A stretch of 64,000 nt of DNA from Paludibacteraceae bacterium (GCA_024401455.1 JAKSLA010000005.1:1-64000); one strand, 5' to 3'; positions 16,101-24,702 are shown, counted from the stretch's first letter. Notes: a model not told the origin generated them from the sequence alone. Made by a program: numbers and translations.

Positions 16101-16580
16101 GGTTTCGATGTATTTGTTGTCGTAAGTGATGTATGGGTTTTCAAGGTCCACCCAGTAACCCATCTTTCTGGTAAGGTCTGTCCACTCTTTGGTGAACTTC
16201 ATCACGTTAGTGCGGCAAGCGTTGTTGTAGTCGTCCACGGAGATTTTCTTTCCGATGTCCTCTTTCGTGATGCCGAGTTCCTTCTCAACACCCAATTCGA
16301 CAGGAAGTCCGTGTGTGTCCCAACCAGCCTTACGCTTAACGTGGAACCCTTTCATGGTCTTGTATCTGCAGAATATATCCTTGATAGAACGAGCCATCAC
16401 GTGGTGAATACCAGGCATACCGTTAGCCGATGGAGGTCCTTCGAAGAATACAAAGGAAGGTGCACCTTCGCGAGTTGATACACTTTTGTGGAACACATCG
16501 TTTTCGTCCCACTGTTTCAAAACCTCTTTGTTGATGTCAGAGAGGTTGAAGTTGCTGTGTTCTGCAAATTTTTTAGCCAT
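13149..16580 (-). CDS. ileS: Isoleucyl-tRNA synthetase
   Basis: A class I aminoacyl-tRNA synthetase of 1143 aa that charges tRNA-Ile with isoleucine in the cytoplasm. The HIGH-equivalent is in PPSANGMPGIHHVMAR near residue 55. The KMSKS loop reads KMSKR near residue 690, in NGNKMSKRLGNAVDP. The CP1 editing insertion contains the family TTPWTLSSNTALCVG stretch, with WFDSGAMPF downstream. The C-terminal tRNA-binding region is of the long type common in Bacteroidetes and eukaryotes. It is a single-gene unit with its own promoter and terminator. In many Bacteroidales it directly precedes the dksA-like and lspA genes; here other genes lie between. Confidence 0.98.
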   Translation of the reverse strand: MAKKFAEHSNFNLSDINKEVLKQWDENDVFHKSVSTREGAPSFVFFEGPPSANGMPGIHHVMARSIKDIFCRYKTMKGFHVKRKAGWDTHGLPVELGVEKELGITKEDIGKKISVDDYNNACRTNVMKFTKEWTDLTRKMGYWVDLENPYITYDNKYIETLWYLLKELYKKGYLYKGYTIQPYSPAAGTGLSSHELNQPGCYRDVKDTTVVAQFKMLDPKPEMTKFGTPYFIAWTTTPWTLSSNTALCVGPNITYVAVQSYNPYTGQPATYVLAKDLLNAHFNPKAADLALEDYKEGDKLIPFKVIAEYKGTDLVGMKYEQLLNWIKPENADQAFRVIPGDYVTTEDGTGIVHIAPTFGADDAKVAKAAGIPPLQLVDKFGNLRPSVDLTGKFYLLADLDPEYVKTHVNVEAYKTYEGRFVKNAYDPTLTDKDESLDVSICMDMKMNNLAFKIEKHVHNYPHCWRTDKPVLYYPLDSWFIRSTQARERMMELNKTILWKPESTGTGRFGKWLENLNDWNLSRSRYWGTPLPIWRNEEGTEEKCIGSIAELFEEIDKSIKAGFMKENPWKNFKVGDYSKENYDPKNIDLHRPYIDSVILVSDSGKPMKRESDLIDVWFDSGAMPFAQQHYPFENKEVVDNGEFYPADFIAEGVDQTRGWFFTLHAISTMIKDSVAFKAVISNGLVLDKNGNKMSKRLGNAVDPFGAIEKYGSDPLRWYMITNASPWDNLKFDTDGIEEVRRKFFGTLYNTYSFFALYANVDNFNNSQPQVPMEKRPEIDRWIISLLNSLIKEVDESYNDYEPTKAGRAISNFVNDHLSNWYVRLNRKRFWGGTLTEDKLAAYQTLYTCLDTVARLMAPIAPFYADQLFLDLNNATGCDKSESVHLADFPKYNEALINKTLEERMQLAQDISSMTLSLRKKENIKVRQPLKQIMVPILAEHEQENIEAVKDLIMNEVNVKEINFVDDSAGILVKKIKPDFKKLGPKCGKNMKTVAAQLQALPQEEISKLEKSGSYEINIDGNAIIIDKADVEILSEDIPGWLVANNGTITIALDVTITPELQKEGIAREFINRIQNIRKSSGFEITDKIIIEIEKSDNVNAAVEEFKEYIASQVLANNISLVDKVANPTELDFDDFKVNIEVKKA

Positions 16581-16649
16581 TATATAAAAATTCTATTGTT
16601 TTCTCTCGTTGAAAGATAGGGATAAAACCCACCTTATCAGTAATTTTCG

Positions 16650-16682
16650 CAAAGTTACCTTTAAATCTGCAAAAAAATACAA
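16650..16682 (-). promoter_or_regulatory. Promoter of ileS
   Basis: On the minus strand, -7 box TAACTTTG (16650-16657) and a TTG at 16680-16682 with a 22-bp spacer, about 70 bp before the ileS start. Confidence 0.6.
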
Positions 16683-16839
16683 TCTGGAGGCGAAAAAATG
16701 AGATTCTAAGGTGTTGGAGAGGTCATTTATTGTTGTCAGTCTTGACGTAGAAGGTGTGTGCGGTCTGTTTTCCTACAATCCGTAAATGACAAGGGCATCG
16801 ATGATTCGATGGGTAGATAGATGTTTTCCTGAGACCTGA

Positions 16840-17682
16840 TTAATCAAAGAAACTTGTGTAAAACTCTGTTTTGAATTTTACAAGTTTGTCGGACAGTGAG
16901 GTGTCGATGTTGGGAAAAACGATCATCTCTCTCTTGCCGGGAAGGCTGAATTTTACTGTGTTGGCAATCTCCATTGGCCTTTTATGGACGATGGCAATGA
17001 GGTAATCTTGAAGGAAGAGTAGGGAGAGGCGGTCTGAACCTGGGTCGGAAAGCCAGCTGTCTTCCAGAATGTATTCCTCCATCTCGTTTAGGTCCTGGTA
17101 TTCCTCTTTGTAGAAGTCGAGGTTGGCAAGTAAAGAGTCGAATTGATAATTGACGAAGTTGTAATTGTTGATGATCTCCTCCATGCTGGACAGAGTCCGT
17201 TGTGTTTTGGACGAGCATTTCTGTCTCAGTATGTTTTCAAGAATGGAGTTGGGGTCAATGTCAGATTTCTTGATGAATCCTCGGAGTATGCCGCAAGGCG
17301 CCTCTCCATTTTTGTCTTTGTCCCAAAAAGTTTGTGTTTTGGTGATGACACCGATTTCTTCGTCGTCTTTGTTGGTTAGTGTTTCGCCTTCCGCTATTTC
17401 GTTGGCGTTGGCTTCTTGGTTGGAAATGGAAACCGTAACGGCCATTTCGTTCCATTCCGGATTTTCGGTCGGTGCACTTTCTATTTGAGTGCCTGAATGG
17501 ATGGTGAAGATGATGTTCCCTCCTATGGAGTCGTACACGTATGTAGTGTCGCTCCCTGTTTCCTCTTTCACAAGGATGGCATCCTTAGGCGTCTTCTCTT
17601 TGGGTTTGTTAGGCGAACATCCGTCTAACATGAGCGTTAGCGCTAATGGTTGAATGGCCAATAGGAGCGAGAGTTTGTTCAT
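16840..17682 (-). CDS. Hypothetical lipoprotein
   Basis: A 280-aa protein that I do not recognise. The N-terminus MNKLSLLLAIQPLALTLMLD followed by G-C-S forms a lipoprotein signal with Cys22. The mature part is acidic (P-K-D-A-I-L-V-K-E-E-T-G-S-D-T-T-Y) and then mixed alpha/beta, with no motif I can name. The spacing of NEWNEMAVTV-like and GVITKTQTFWDKD segments suggests a beta-rich first half, and a helical second half follows (SSMEEIINNYNFVNYQFDSL). It stands alone between ileS and a 510-bp gap. Confidence 0.6.
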   Translation of the reverse strand: MNKLSLLLAIQPLALTLMLDGCSPNKPKEKTPKDAILVKEETGSDTTYVYDSIGGNIIFTIHSGTQIESAPTENPEWNEMAVTVSISNQEANANEIAEGETLTNKDDEEIGVITKTQTFWDKDKNGEAPCGILRGFIKKSDIDPNSILENILRQKCSSKTQRTLSSMEEIINNYNFVNYQFDSLLANLDFYKEEYQDLNEMEEYILEDSWLSDPGSDRLSLLFLQDYLIAIVHKRPMEIANTVKFSLPGKREMIVFPNIDTSLSDKLVKFKTEFYTSFFD

Positions 17683-18192
17683 CTTCTGTGTTAGTTTTTA
17701 TGTTACTTTTTAGTCTGCCAAATTACGCATTTATTATGTAAGCAGAGGGGAAAAAAGTGATAATATTTTGTAAATAAACATTATTTAACCCAAGAAGCAG
17801 GATGGAGTATGGTCGTGTGATGAATGATTGGACGTTTTTAAAATCCTAAAATCCGCCAGGCGAAAAAATCTTTCTACAATCCATCGTTTTCATCCTTCAC
17901 TGACATCCTGTTTTGAGAAGGTAATTGATTGCGTTTGTAATGTTTCTGAGAGGGTACTTGCGCTTTCTCTCTTGCACATCTAAAAACTTTTCTATAACTT
18001 GCCACTGGTTATCGGTGTGATTTGTTGGATAATTGTTCATTCCTTTATTGATTGGTACCTTTAAAGATGCGAATTTTTTGTCTGCTTATCGAATTTGTAA
18101 TCAATATTTTAGAGAGATTCTTTATGTCTCTTAAATTAGTTTTGAATTTAATTTAAACAATTGTCTTAAAACAATTTCTAAATATCAAAAAG
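17683..18192. other. Gene-free AT-rich interval with one possible promoter
   Basis: No ORF of significance lies here. The only site I can support is TAGTTTTG at 18137-18144 (plus strand), which fits TAnnTTTG 49 bp before the SUKH-like gene. The base composition becomes clearly AT-richer from about 17700, marking the start of an accessory segment. Confidence 0.4.
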
Positions 18193-18651
18193 ATGGAACA
18201 GAATATTGTAGATTTAATCAATACATTAGCGAGTAAAGCTGACGACTTCTTTTCGTGTGGTGAAGTTGAATCTTCCAAAATCACTCAGGCGGAAGAGATT
18301 TTAGGTGTTGAATTTGCCGAGGAATTTGTGGAATATGCACAGAAGTTTGGTGCAATGGAATTAGACAATGTAGAATATTGTGGAATTGTAGATTTTCGTA
18401 ATGTGTCGACTATAGTTCGTACTCAAAGTATGCGGGAATTCCCCGATTTCCCGATGGATTGTTATGTGATAGAGTCATTAGGAATAGACAACATTGTCAT
18501 AGTACAGAAAGCCGATGGGAAAGTTTATCAGTATGCACCTGGTGAGGATTTGGAACATATCGCTAATTCATTTGGCGAGTATCTTCTTTGCGAAAATGAT
18601 GTTCGCAATGAGCGAAGCGATTATTGGAAGGAAAGAGCAAAGGATTTATAA
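18193..18651 (+). CDS. SMI1/KNR4 (SUKH) family protein
   Basis: A 152-aa SUKH-superfamily protein; many members are immunity proteins against contact-dependent or secreted polymorphic toxins. Family features are I-T-Q-A-E-E-I-L-G-V-E-F-A-E-E-F-V-E-Y-A near residue 30 (matching the SMI1 helix E-x-x-L-G-x-x-L-P-x-x-y-x-x-f), then the GIVDFRNVSTIV strand and YVIESLGIDNIVIVQKADGKVYQY, ending with ELYLLC-like helix residues. No toxin gene is intact nearby, so it may be an orphan immunity gene. It is followed by a decayed reading frame. Confidence 0.78.
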   Translation: MEQNIVDLINTLASKADDFFSCGEVESSKITQAEEILGVEFAEEFVEYAQKFGAMELDNVEYCGIVDFRNVSTIVRTQSMREFPDFPMDCYVIESLGIDNIVIVQKADGKVYQYAPGEDLEHIANSFGEYLLCENDVRNERSDYWKERAKDL

Positions 18652-18780
18652 TGCCTTCTTGAGGGGAAATTCTATCGCCAATAGAGAAAGGTTTTATGAC
18701 AGTTCAGACCGAGTGTATAAAAATTACGAGGTCGCACCTCAAGAGTTTGTAGGTAGATAATTGAAATAAAACAGATAATT

Positions 18781-19339
18781 ATGTTTGATATTGAGTCATT
18801 AGAAGGTGTTTATGGTGTAACCTCAAAGACTGTGTTGGAAACGGGGGAGGTGCATGAGGTTAAATATTGTCAGAAGTTCGAAAGGAAATAGTTGATGAGT
18901 ATGAAAATCGTCGTGATATTTGTCGTGGTATCTATTACCATAGTATCTTCTGTTATTGGGTTTCTCGTAAAGGAAAGGCAACCAAGGCCCATATTATTTC
19001 ACTTGAGTTTGTCCGCACCGGAGATTAACGCTCCAAATCCATATTGAGAAAGGGAATGGACGATATGACGACATCTCCATTGCATTGAAGTTAGGTGGAG
19101 AGTCCTATCCAATTGAAAAGAGTGAGATTCGTGTTTTCCGAGATCCTATCTCTGATTTGACAGGAGAAAGTGAACTGGTATACAAAAATTACGATGGAGA
19201 TCATCAGAACGTATTTATTGGATTGTGAATTTATGCTAATAGTTTAGTGGGTGTTCTTCCTGAGGAATGGGAAGATGTGGTAATGTATTCGCAGTTTGAT
19301 GAAGATATATTAGGATCTCTTCTAAAACATGACGAGTGA
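18781..19339 (+). pseudogene. Decayed accessory gene with two frameshifts and a stop
   Basis: Three successive open segments in different frames read as one protein of about 180 aa. The first begins at the ATG at 18781 (MFDIESLEGVYGVTSKTV) and stops at 18889. The next frame continues from about 18885 (IVDEYENRRDICRGIYYHS to LEFVRTGD) and stops at 19026. A third frame carries on (HIEKGNGRYDDISIALKLGG to NVFIGL), meets a TGA at 19226 and resumes to the stop at 19337. The join points need a base gained or lost near 18885 and 19025. The family is unknown; its position next to a SUKH gene suggests part of an immunity array. The order of pieces is seen; the single-gene reading is inference. Confidence 0.5.
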
Positions 19340-19348
19340 CTTTGATAT

Positions 19349-19378
19349 AAGGGCAACCACAAGGAATTGCCCCTACAA
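19349..19378. repeat. Dispersed repeat-like hairpin with GGGCAA arms
   Basis: GGGCAA (19351-19356) pairs with TTGCCC (19367-19372). On the minus strand it reads TTGTAGGGGCAATTCC and on to GTTGCCC, the form of a short interspersed hairpin common in this phylum. It lies just after the decayed gene and could act as a weak terminator. Confidence 0.45.
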
Positions 19379-19424
19379 TATAATTTCTGACGATACCATG
19401 TCAATGTTTGAATAAACATTAGAA

Positions 19425-19523
19425 TTGAGTAAAATATTTGGAAGTTTTGAGTAAAATCCAATCAAGAATTGAGTAAAATTCAATCAAAAATTGAGTAAGA
19501 TATTTGGAAGAATTGAGTAAAAT
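19425..19523 (+). repeat. Five direct repeats of TTGAGTAAAAT at exact 22-bp spacing
   Basis: The 11-mer TTGAGTAAAAT (once TTGAGTAAGAT) starts at 19425, 19447, 19469, 19491 and 19513. The period is exactly 22 bp, about two helical turns, and the intervening 11 bases vary. The array ends 40 bp before the ATG of the AAA/DUF4143 ATPase. It has no palindromic symmetry and no spacers of CRISPR length. An operator array for a cooperatively binding regulator is the most natural reading (inference). Confidence 0.85.
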
Positions 19524-19562
19524 TCCTTACTTTGAAAATTGAAATTTCTGAGTGAATAGATT

Positions 19563-20750
19563 ATGTATCAACGCAAATATTACCATATAATTAAAGAAAG
19601 GATTAACGAAGAGCGTTTTGCCATCCAAGTGATTGCCGGTCCTCGTCAGGTTGGCAAAACAACCGTCGTTGGTCAAGTGCTTGATGATATTGAGATGCCG
19701 TTCTTATCGGAGACTGCCGATAGTGTTGATCCTAATAATCCGGAATGGATATCATCAATCTGGGCAAACGCAAGGAGTATAATGCAAGTGCGTAGATACA
19801 ATGAGTTTCTTATTGTGATTGATGAGATTCAAAAGCTAAACAATTGGAGCGAATTTGTAAAGAAGGAATGGGATAGCGATACTCGTAACAAGATTAACAT
19901 AAAAGTCATTTTGTTAGGATCCTCGCGTCTACTCATAAAAAAAAGTTTGACGGAGTCATTGGCAGGCAGATACGAACTGATACGCATGGGGCACTGGTCG
20001 TTTGATGAGATGAGAGACGCATTCGAATTCGACATCAACCAATACATCTATTATGGAGGCTATCCCCAGGGAGCAAAATACATACAAAATGAGAAACGTT
20101 GGCGAGGTTATATCAAAGACTCGATAATCGATCCCGTCGTCTCAAAAGATATTATTATGACCACGACGATATATAAGCCTGCGTTGCTTAAACAATTGTT
20201 TGAACTATCATGTGATTATTCTGGGGAGATACTTTCATTAACTAAAATGTTAGGTCAGCTGAATGACGCTGGTAATGTGACAACTTTGTCTAACTATATA
20301 GATTTACTAAGCGATTGTCAAGCGGTAACAAAATTATACAAGTATGCCAACGACAATGCTCGAAAATTCAATTCCATACCCAAATACCAAGTCTTCAACA
20401 CTGCGCTTATGAGTGCGAACACAGGGCGTGGATTCGAGAAAGAATTTACAGATTCCAAGCGTTGGGGTCGTTGGGTGGAATCTGCAGTAGGAGCCTATCT
20501 TGTCGGAAATGCAGAAGAATATGGCTATAAGGTATACTATTGGCGTGAGGATAATTATGAGGTTGATTTCGTATTGGAAAAAAAGGGAGTCTTGATAGCG
20601 ATAGAAGTAAAAAGTGGACGACGCACAACTAACGAAGGTATCGCAATCTTTAATAAAAAGTTCTCACCCAAAATGGCTTTTGTTGTTGGGTCTGGAGCAC
20701 TTAGCATAGAAGAATTCCTTACGTTGGATCTTGAAATGTTGTTTGATTAA
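19563..20750 (+). CDS. AAA_14/DUF4143 ATPase
   Basis: A 395-aa ATPase. Walker A is IAGPRQVGKTTVVGQ near residue 27, and Walker B is LIVIDEIQKL near residue 85 (I-V-I-D-E). A sensor-like arginine region, S-S-R-L-L-I-K-K-S-L-T-E-S-L-A-G-R-Y-E-L, follows, with the family's S-x-x-G-R-Y-E pattern. The C-terminal DUF4143 module carries a nuclease-like core: N-Y-E-V-D-F-V-L-E-K-K-G-V-L-I-A-I-E-V-K-S-G (D-x20-E-x-K). These proteins are widespread, variable and of unsettled role. It is preceded by the 22-bp repeat array. Confidence 0.9.
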   Translation: MYQRKYYHIIKERINEERFAIQVIAGPRQVGKTTVVGQVLDDIEMPFLSETADSVDPNNPEWISSIWANARSIMQVRRYNEFLIVIDEIQKLNNWSEFVKKEWDSDTRNKINIKVILLGSSRLLIKKSLTESLAGRYELIRMGHWSFDEMRDAFEFDINQYIYYGGYPQGAKYIQNEKRWRGYIKDSIIDPVVSKDIIMTTTIYKPALLKQLFELSCDYSGEILSLTKMLGQLNDAGNVTTLSNYIDLLSDCQAVTKLYKYANDNARKFNSIPKYQVFNTALMSANTGRGFEKEFTDSKRWGRWVESAVGAYLVGNAEEYGYKVYYWREDNYEVDFVLEKKGVLIAIEVKSGRRTTNEGIAIFNKKFSPKMAFVVGSGALSIEEFLTLDLEMLFD

Positions 20751-20974
20751 GTTTCGGCTTCCGTGACCGATATCGGATGTGACGATTCGTTGACCGACGG
20801 TGCGGACCAAAAGCTTTTGCCGATTGCTCTAATTTGGTCAAAGTCCGACAAGAAATGTCGTGGCAAGTGGAGATCCTTATTTTGGCTAATCTATCGACCA
20901 AAATTTGTGTATTTGTCATTTTGGCTTGTGTGTTATCTAAAAATTGGGTATTTTTGTCTGATTTTGTTGCCGAA

Positions 20975-21004
20975 TTGCTTAATCCCTTTTTTTTTGTAAA
21001 TTTG
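20975..21004 (+). promoter_or_regulatory. Promoter of the T9SS type B protein gene
   Basis: -33 TTG at 20975-20977 and -7 TAAATTTG at 20997-21004, spacer 19 bp, ending 22 bp before the ATG. This matches the Bacteroidetes consensus well. Confidence 0.65.
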
Positions 21005-21026
21005 CGAAAACTATTGATGTAGTAAG

Positions 21027-23780
21027 ATGGTTCGTCTGAGATATATATTTCTGTTTTTATTGGCGTGGTTGTCAGTGGGTCCCCTTCATGCGGAGGGTGC
21101 GTGTGACGACTTTTCCCGCTGGGTGGCTTATCTGGTGGAAGAACCATCTCCTTACAATGACTTGACGGACAATGATACTACCTATTACCTTCCTTCCGAA
21201 TTTTTTGGTCCTAACGGGGCGATGGTCCCTGATTATACGGGTTCGGCTTATCAGCGAACAGGCTACGCGTTCAGTGATACGAGTTGCTATACGGACGATT
21301 TCGTCTTGGAGTGCCGCATATTGGATGTGACGGGAGGTGGTTATTATATATCCTTCGGTATGAGTGTGGATTTTGAGCCAGAATGGGACGACCTTCCTGG
21401 CTTTGGCTTGCGCAGTGCCCGTCTCGCACCGCGGGAACGGGTGATTGAGGCGACACTTTCGGACCAAGATCTTCCTCGCTCGCCGTTGAGGCTTGAAGCA
21501 TCCCTTGTGACAATGGCTTTCGCCTATCATGACGGAACGCTCTATTTCTATCGCCAAGGCGAAATGTATAGGAAGGAGCGGATGAATATTTGTAAAGTAA
21601 AAAACTTCAATGTTCGTTGGAGTTATGGAGGTGGAGGCATTGAATCCATTCGCTTCCAAGACAATACGAATGGGCACACCTATTTCGAAGATTTCGCTAA
21701 TTGTGACAGTATGAAACTGATCGAGGATTGTCCGCCCGATCCGGAGGTGGAATTGAGGGCGAGGGTGGAGTTGCCGTCGTGTCAAGATTCATCTTTGCGT
21801 TTCTATTGCGAGTCGAATGTCCTGGACAAGTTTCATTGGATTGATCCGGAGGGCAATGTCTTCAGCGAGGAGCAGAACCCAGTCATTGCGAATGGTTTGG
21901 AAGCGTTGAGCGGAGATTATTATGTTTGGGGACAACTGCATCGTTGTGCAGACCCGGTTTTGGTTAGGTTGGATGTGGACATCGTGCCTCCCGAGCCGTA
22001 TGTGGATACGGTCAAGGTGGTGGCTTGCTCGACTGATACGCTTGTGTTTGGTGGTCGTCCTGCCTTCGAAGATGGTTATTATTACGACACTTTGCGAACT
22101 TCTAATGGTTTGTGCGACAGTGTTACGGTTTTTGATGTCTATGTTATCCATCCCAAAATGAAGGCGGTGCATCTGGCCCTTTGTGAAGGAGATTCGGTCG
22201 CTTTCAATGGCAAGGTGTATTATCAAGAAGGCATTTATAACGATGTGGTGCCAAGTGAACGCTTTGACGATTGTGATAGCATATATTATTTCATTTCTGT
22301 AAAGCAGAACCTTCACTATTTCATCCAACGGTATGATACCATTTGTTTCGGTGAATCCCTTCAAGGTTTTACGGAGACGGGCGTATATACAGATTCACTG
22401 ACCACGGTGGAGGGCTGCGATAGTATTTTGCAGTTGAACTTGTTTGTGTATCCGAAGTTGGAAGATACGGTCAAAGTGGTTTCGTGCTCAACGGAGACGC
22501 TTGTGTTGGGAGGCCAGCCAGTGTTGGAAGACGGCTATTATAGTGAGACGACGTTAGCGGCTAACGGTCGTTGTGATAGTGTCACGGTCTATGATGTGTC
22601 TCTGGTACGTCCAAGGACGGAGCAAGTCGAATTTGTCATCTGTGCAGGCGATTCGGTCCTTTTCAATGGCAAGAAGTACGAAGAGGAAGGTTCGTTTGAG
22701 GATGTGCTGCCAAGCGAGCGATTTGACAATTGTGATAGTATTCGTTATGCAATTTCCATAAAGAAGCACCCGACCTATTTTGTGGCGACTTACGATACGA
22801 TTTGTTGGGGTGAGTCGCTGTCGGGCTTTACGGAAACGGGTGTTTATACGGATTCTTTGACAACGACAACCGGCTGTGATAGCGTCATGCAGTTGAACTT
22901 GTATGTTTATCAGAAAATAGAAAGCCGTCTGGAAAATGCTCGTATCTGCGCGGGCGACACATTATGGGTTGGCAATGTCCCTGTGACGGAGGCAGGCGAT
23001 TATGAGTTGAATATGGGGGCTGTTGGCCAATGCGATTCGTTTGTGGTTGTAAGTGTGGCGGTGGACCCGTTGTTTACGCTTTCAGATCCGGATCCGTTTG
23101 TGGGTTGTTCTCCGTTGGAGATGCAGTTGGAGGTCGATTCCATTCCTGGGGCAGATTACCAATGGAAGCCTACGGCTTATTTGATGTCGGCAGATACACA
23201 TACGCCTTGGGTGCGGACAACGAAGGATGTCTCCTATTCGGTGATTGTCCGTCGGGGGGGGTGCGTCGATTCGACGACGGTGGAGGTGAAGGTTAGCCAA
23301 GGACCGGTGATTGAGAGTGTGGATGTGATTGAGGGTAATCGAGAGGTGCAGATCAATGCCGTTGGCGGTGTGCCTGAGTTGATGTATAAACTGAAGGATG
23401 GAATTTGGCAGTCGTCGTCAGTCGTCAGCCAAACCCTCGTCGTTGGAACCAGTAGGGCGTATGTTCGCGATGCCTACGGATGTGAAGCCACATTGCCGTT
23501 TTATGCATTGGTTCCCATCTATCCAGAGGACCACATGACGCCGAATGGCGACGGTATAAAGGACACGTGGGAGATTGAGAATTTGGATCTATATAGACAT
23601 TATAGAGTGAGTATTTACGACCGATATGGTAAACTTTTGGTAGAGTACCGAAACGAGTATCCCGGTTGGGATGGCGTCTATAATGGGGCGGATATGCCTT
23701 CTACCGATTATTGGTATGTCATTAGTGTCGATGGATTGGATTATGAAGTTGCTGGACACTTCACGTTGTTGAGGCGTTAA
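21027..23780 (+). CDS. T9SS type B (CHU_C) cargo protein with tandem repeats
   Basis: A secreted protein of 917 aa with signal peptide MVRLRYIFLFLLAWLSVGPLHA. It has an N-terminal lectin-like beta region to about residue 235. Two long tandem repeats of about 154 aa follow, starting near residues 325 and 479; shared landmarks are DTVKVVxCSTxTLVxGG, C-x-G-D-S-V-x-F-N-G-K, and GFTETGVYTDSLTTxxGCDS. The repeats are cysteine-rich and related to gliding-type adhesin modules. An Ig-like region comes next, and the C-terminal CHU_C sorting domain begins MTPNGDGIKDTWEIENL and ends HFTLLRR. The product probably goes through T9SS and is anchored at or released from the surface. A role as adhesin or structural surface protein is inference. 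Confidence 0.85.
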   Translation: MVRLRYIFLFLLAWLSVGPLHAEGACDDFSRWVAYLVEEPSPYNDLTDNDTTYYLPSEFFGPNGAMVPDYTGSAYQRTGYAFSDTSCYTDDFVLECRILDVTGGGYYISFGMSVDFEPEWDDLPGFGLRSARLAPRERVIEATLSDQDLPRSPLRLEASLVTMAFAYHDGTLYFYRQGEMYRKERMNICKVKNFNVRWSYGGGGIESIRFQDNTNGHTYFEDFANCDSMKLIEDCPPDPEVELRARVELPSCQDSSLRFYCESNVLDKFHWIDPEGNVFSEEQNPVIANGLEALSGDYYVWGQLHRCADPVLVRLDVDIVPPEPYVDTVKVVACSTDTLVFGGRPAFEDGYYYDTLRTSNGLCDSVTVFDVYVIHPKMKAVHLALCEGDSVAFNGKVYYQEGIYNDVVPSERFDDCDSIYYFISVKQNLHYFIQRYDTICFGESLQGFTETGVYTDSLTTVEGCDSILQLNLFVYPKLEDTVKVVSCSTETLVLGGQPVLEDGYYSETTLAANGRCDSVTVYDVSLVRPRTEQVEFVICAGDSVLFNGKKYEEEGSFEDVLPSERFDNCDSIRYAISIKKHPTYFVATYDTICWGESLSGFTETGVYTDSLTTTTGCDSVMQLNLYVYQKIESRLENARICAGDTLWVGNVPVTEAGDYELNMGAVGQCDSFVVVSVAVDPLFTLSDPDPFVGCSPLEMQLEVDSIPGADYQWKPTAYLMSADTHTPWVRTTKDVSYSVIVRRGGCVDSTTVEVKVSQGPVIESVDVIEGNREVQINAVGGVPELMYKLKDGIWQSSSVVSQTLVVGTSRAYVRDAYGCEATLPFYALVPIYPEDHMTPNGDGIKDTWEIENLDLYRHYRVSIYDRYGKLLVEYRNEYPGWDGVYNGADMPSTDYWYVISVDGLDYEVAGHFTLLRR

Positions 23781-23805
23781 TGGTGGACAAGGAAAGAGGA
23801 TGACC

Positions 23806-24639
23806 TTATTGGTCAGCCCCGTTTCCTTTCTGTGTACATTTCTTCCACATATCTTGAAGAATCAATCCTCCGATTGTAAATCCGAACATTGCGGTGATGT
23901 GAGCCATGGTTCCGTTGGCTTGCGCTTTTTGAGCATTCCAGTTGTGGTCGGCCAAGGTCGGGTCTCCTGGCGCATTTTGAGAGGACGCATTGCAGATGCA
24001 GGCGCTCGTTCCGCAAGCACTATTGGTGCCTTGGTTTTCCAGCAACTCTTCGCTATACACGCAGAGGAATTTATGCTTAGGGAAGGTCTTCTCTTTCTTC
24101 ATCTTCTTGCGCAAGGCAGCACCAAGCGGGCAGCCTCTCACATTCCAAAATTCTGCTACTTTTACGCCTGTCGGGTCTATTTTTAGGGCGGCTCCCATAC
24201 TGGAGAATAGTTTGCCCTTTTGCTTGCTTGCCTCTAAAAGGAGGTGAGCCTTGTTGGAAAGACTGTCGATGGCATCTACGATATAGTCATACTCTTCCAA
24301 ATGAAAGTCTGCGTAAGTCTCTGGAGAATAGATTTTTTGCAAGGCTGTGATTTCTGCCGTAGGGTTGATTTCAAGCAGATGTTTTTTCAATGCCTCCACT
24401 TTTACCTCTCCGACCGTCTTGGTCGTTGCCATCAACTGACGATTGATGTTTGTGACGCAGACGCGGTCAGAATCGACAATGGTCAAGTGTTTGACACCAG
24501 AGCGGACTAAACTTTCGGCGCACCAACTGCCGACTCCTCCAACCCCGAAGATGATGACTTTTCGGTTGGCTATGTAATCCATGGGCTCCTCACCCAATAG
24601 CAATTTTGTTCGATTGAATATGCCTTTTTCTATCCCCAT
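23806..24639 (-). CDS. tcdA: tRNA threonylcarbamoyladenosine dehydratase
   Basis: A ThiF/MoeB/E1-like ATPase of 277 aa. TcdA (CsdL) converts t6A37 of ANN-decoding tRNAs to its cyclic form ct6A. It shows the nucleotide-binding glycine motif IIFGVGGVGSWCAESLVRSG, the D-x-x-x-v-x-x-x-N-x-N-R-Q pattern (VDSDRVCVTNINRQLMA), the AIDSLSNKAHLL segment and the C-terminal FGFTIGGLILQDM helix. A Cys-rich loop, N-S-A-C-G-T-S-A-C-I-C-N-A, occurs near residue 210. A single gene convergent with the T9SS protein; its promoter is at 24703. Confidence 0.92.
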   Translation of the reverse strand: MGIEKGIFNRTKLLLGEEPMDYIANRKVIIFGVGGVGSWCAESLVRSGVKHLTIVDSDRVCVTNINRQLMATTKTVGEVKVEALKKHLLEINPTAEITALQKIYSPETYADFHLEEYDYIVDAIDSLSNKAHLLLEASKQKGKLFSSMGAALKIDPTGVKVAEFWNVRGCPLGAALRKKMKKEKTFPKHKFLCVYSEELLENQGTNSACGTSACICNASSQNAPGDPTLADHNWNAQKAQANGTMAHITAMFGFTIGGLILQDMWKKCTQKGNGADQ

Positions 24640-24702
24640 AACTCCTCAAAATGAAATGTTAAGCCGCTCCTTGAATAAATGTGGAAGCGTACTTTATACG
24701 GA

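Noticed and set aside
18515-18760. 81-codon frame overlapping the end of the SUKH gene
   Set aside because: It is mostly a +1 shadow of the SUKH gene; only the part after 18651 is independent, and it has no start of its own.
19425-19523. CRISPR array with 22-bp period
   Set aside because: Repeat core is only 11 bp with 11-bp fillers, far too short for repeats and spacers.
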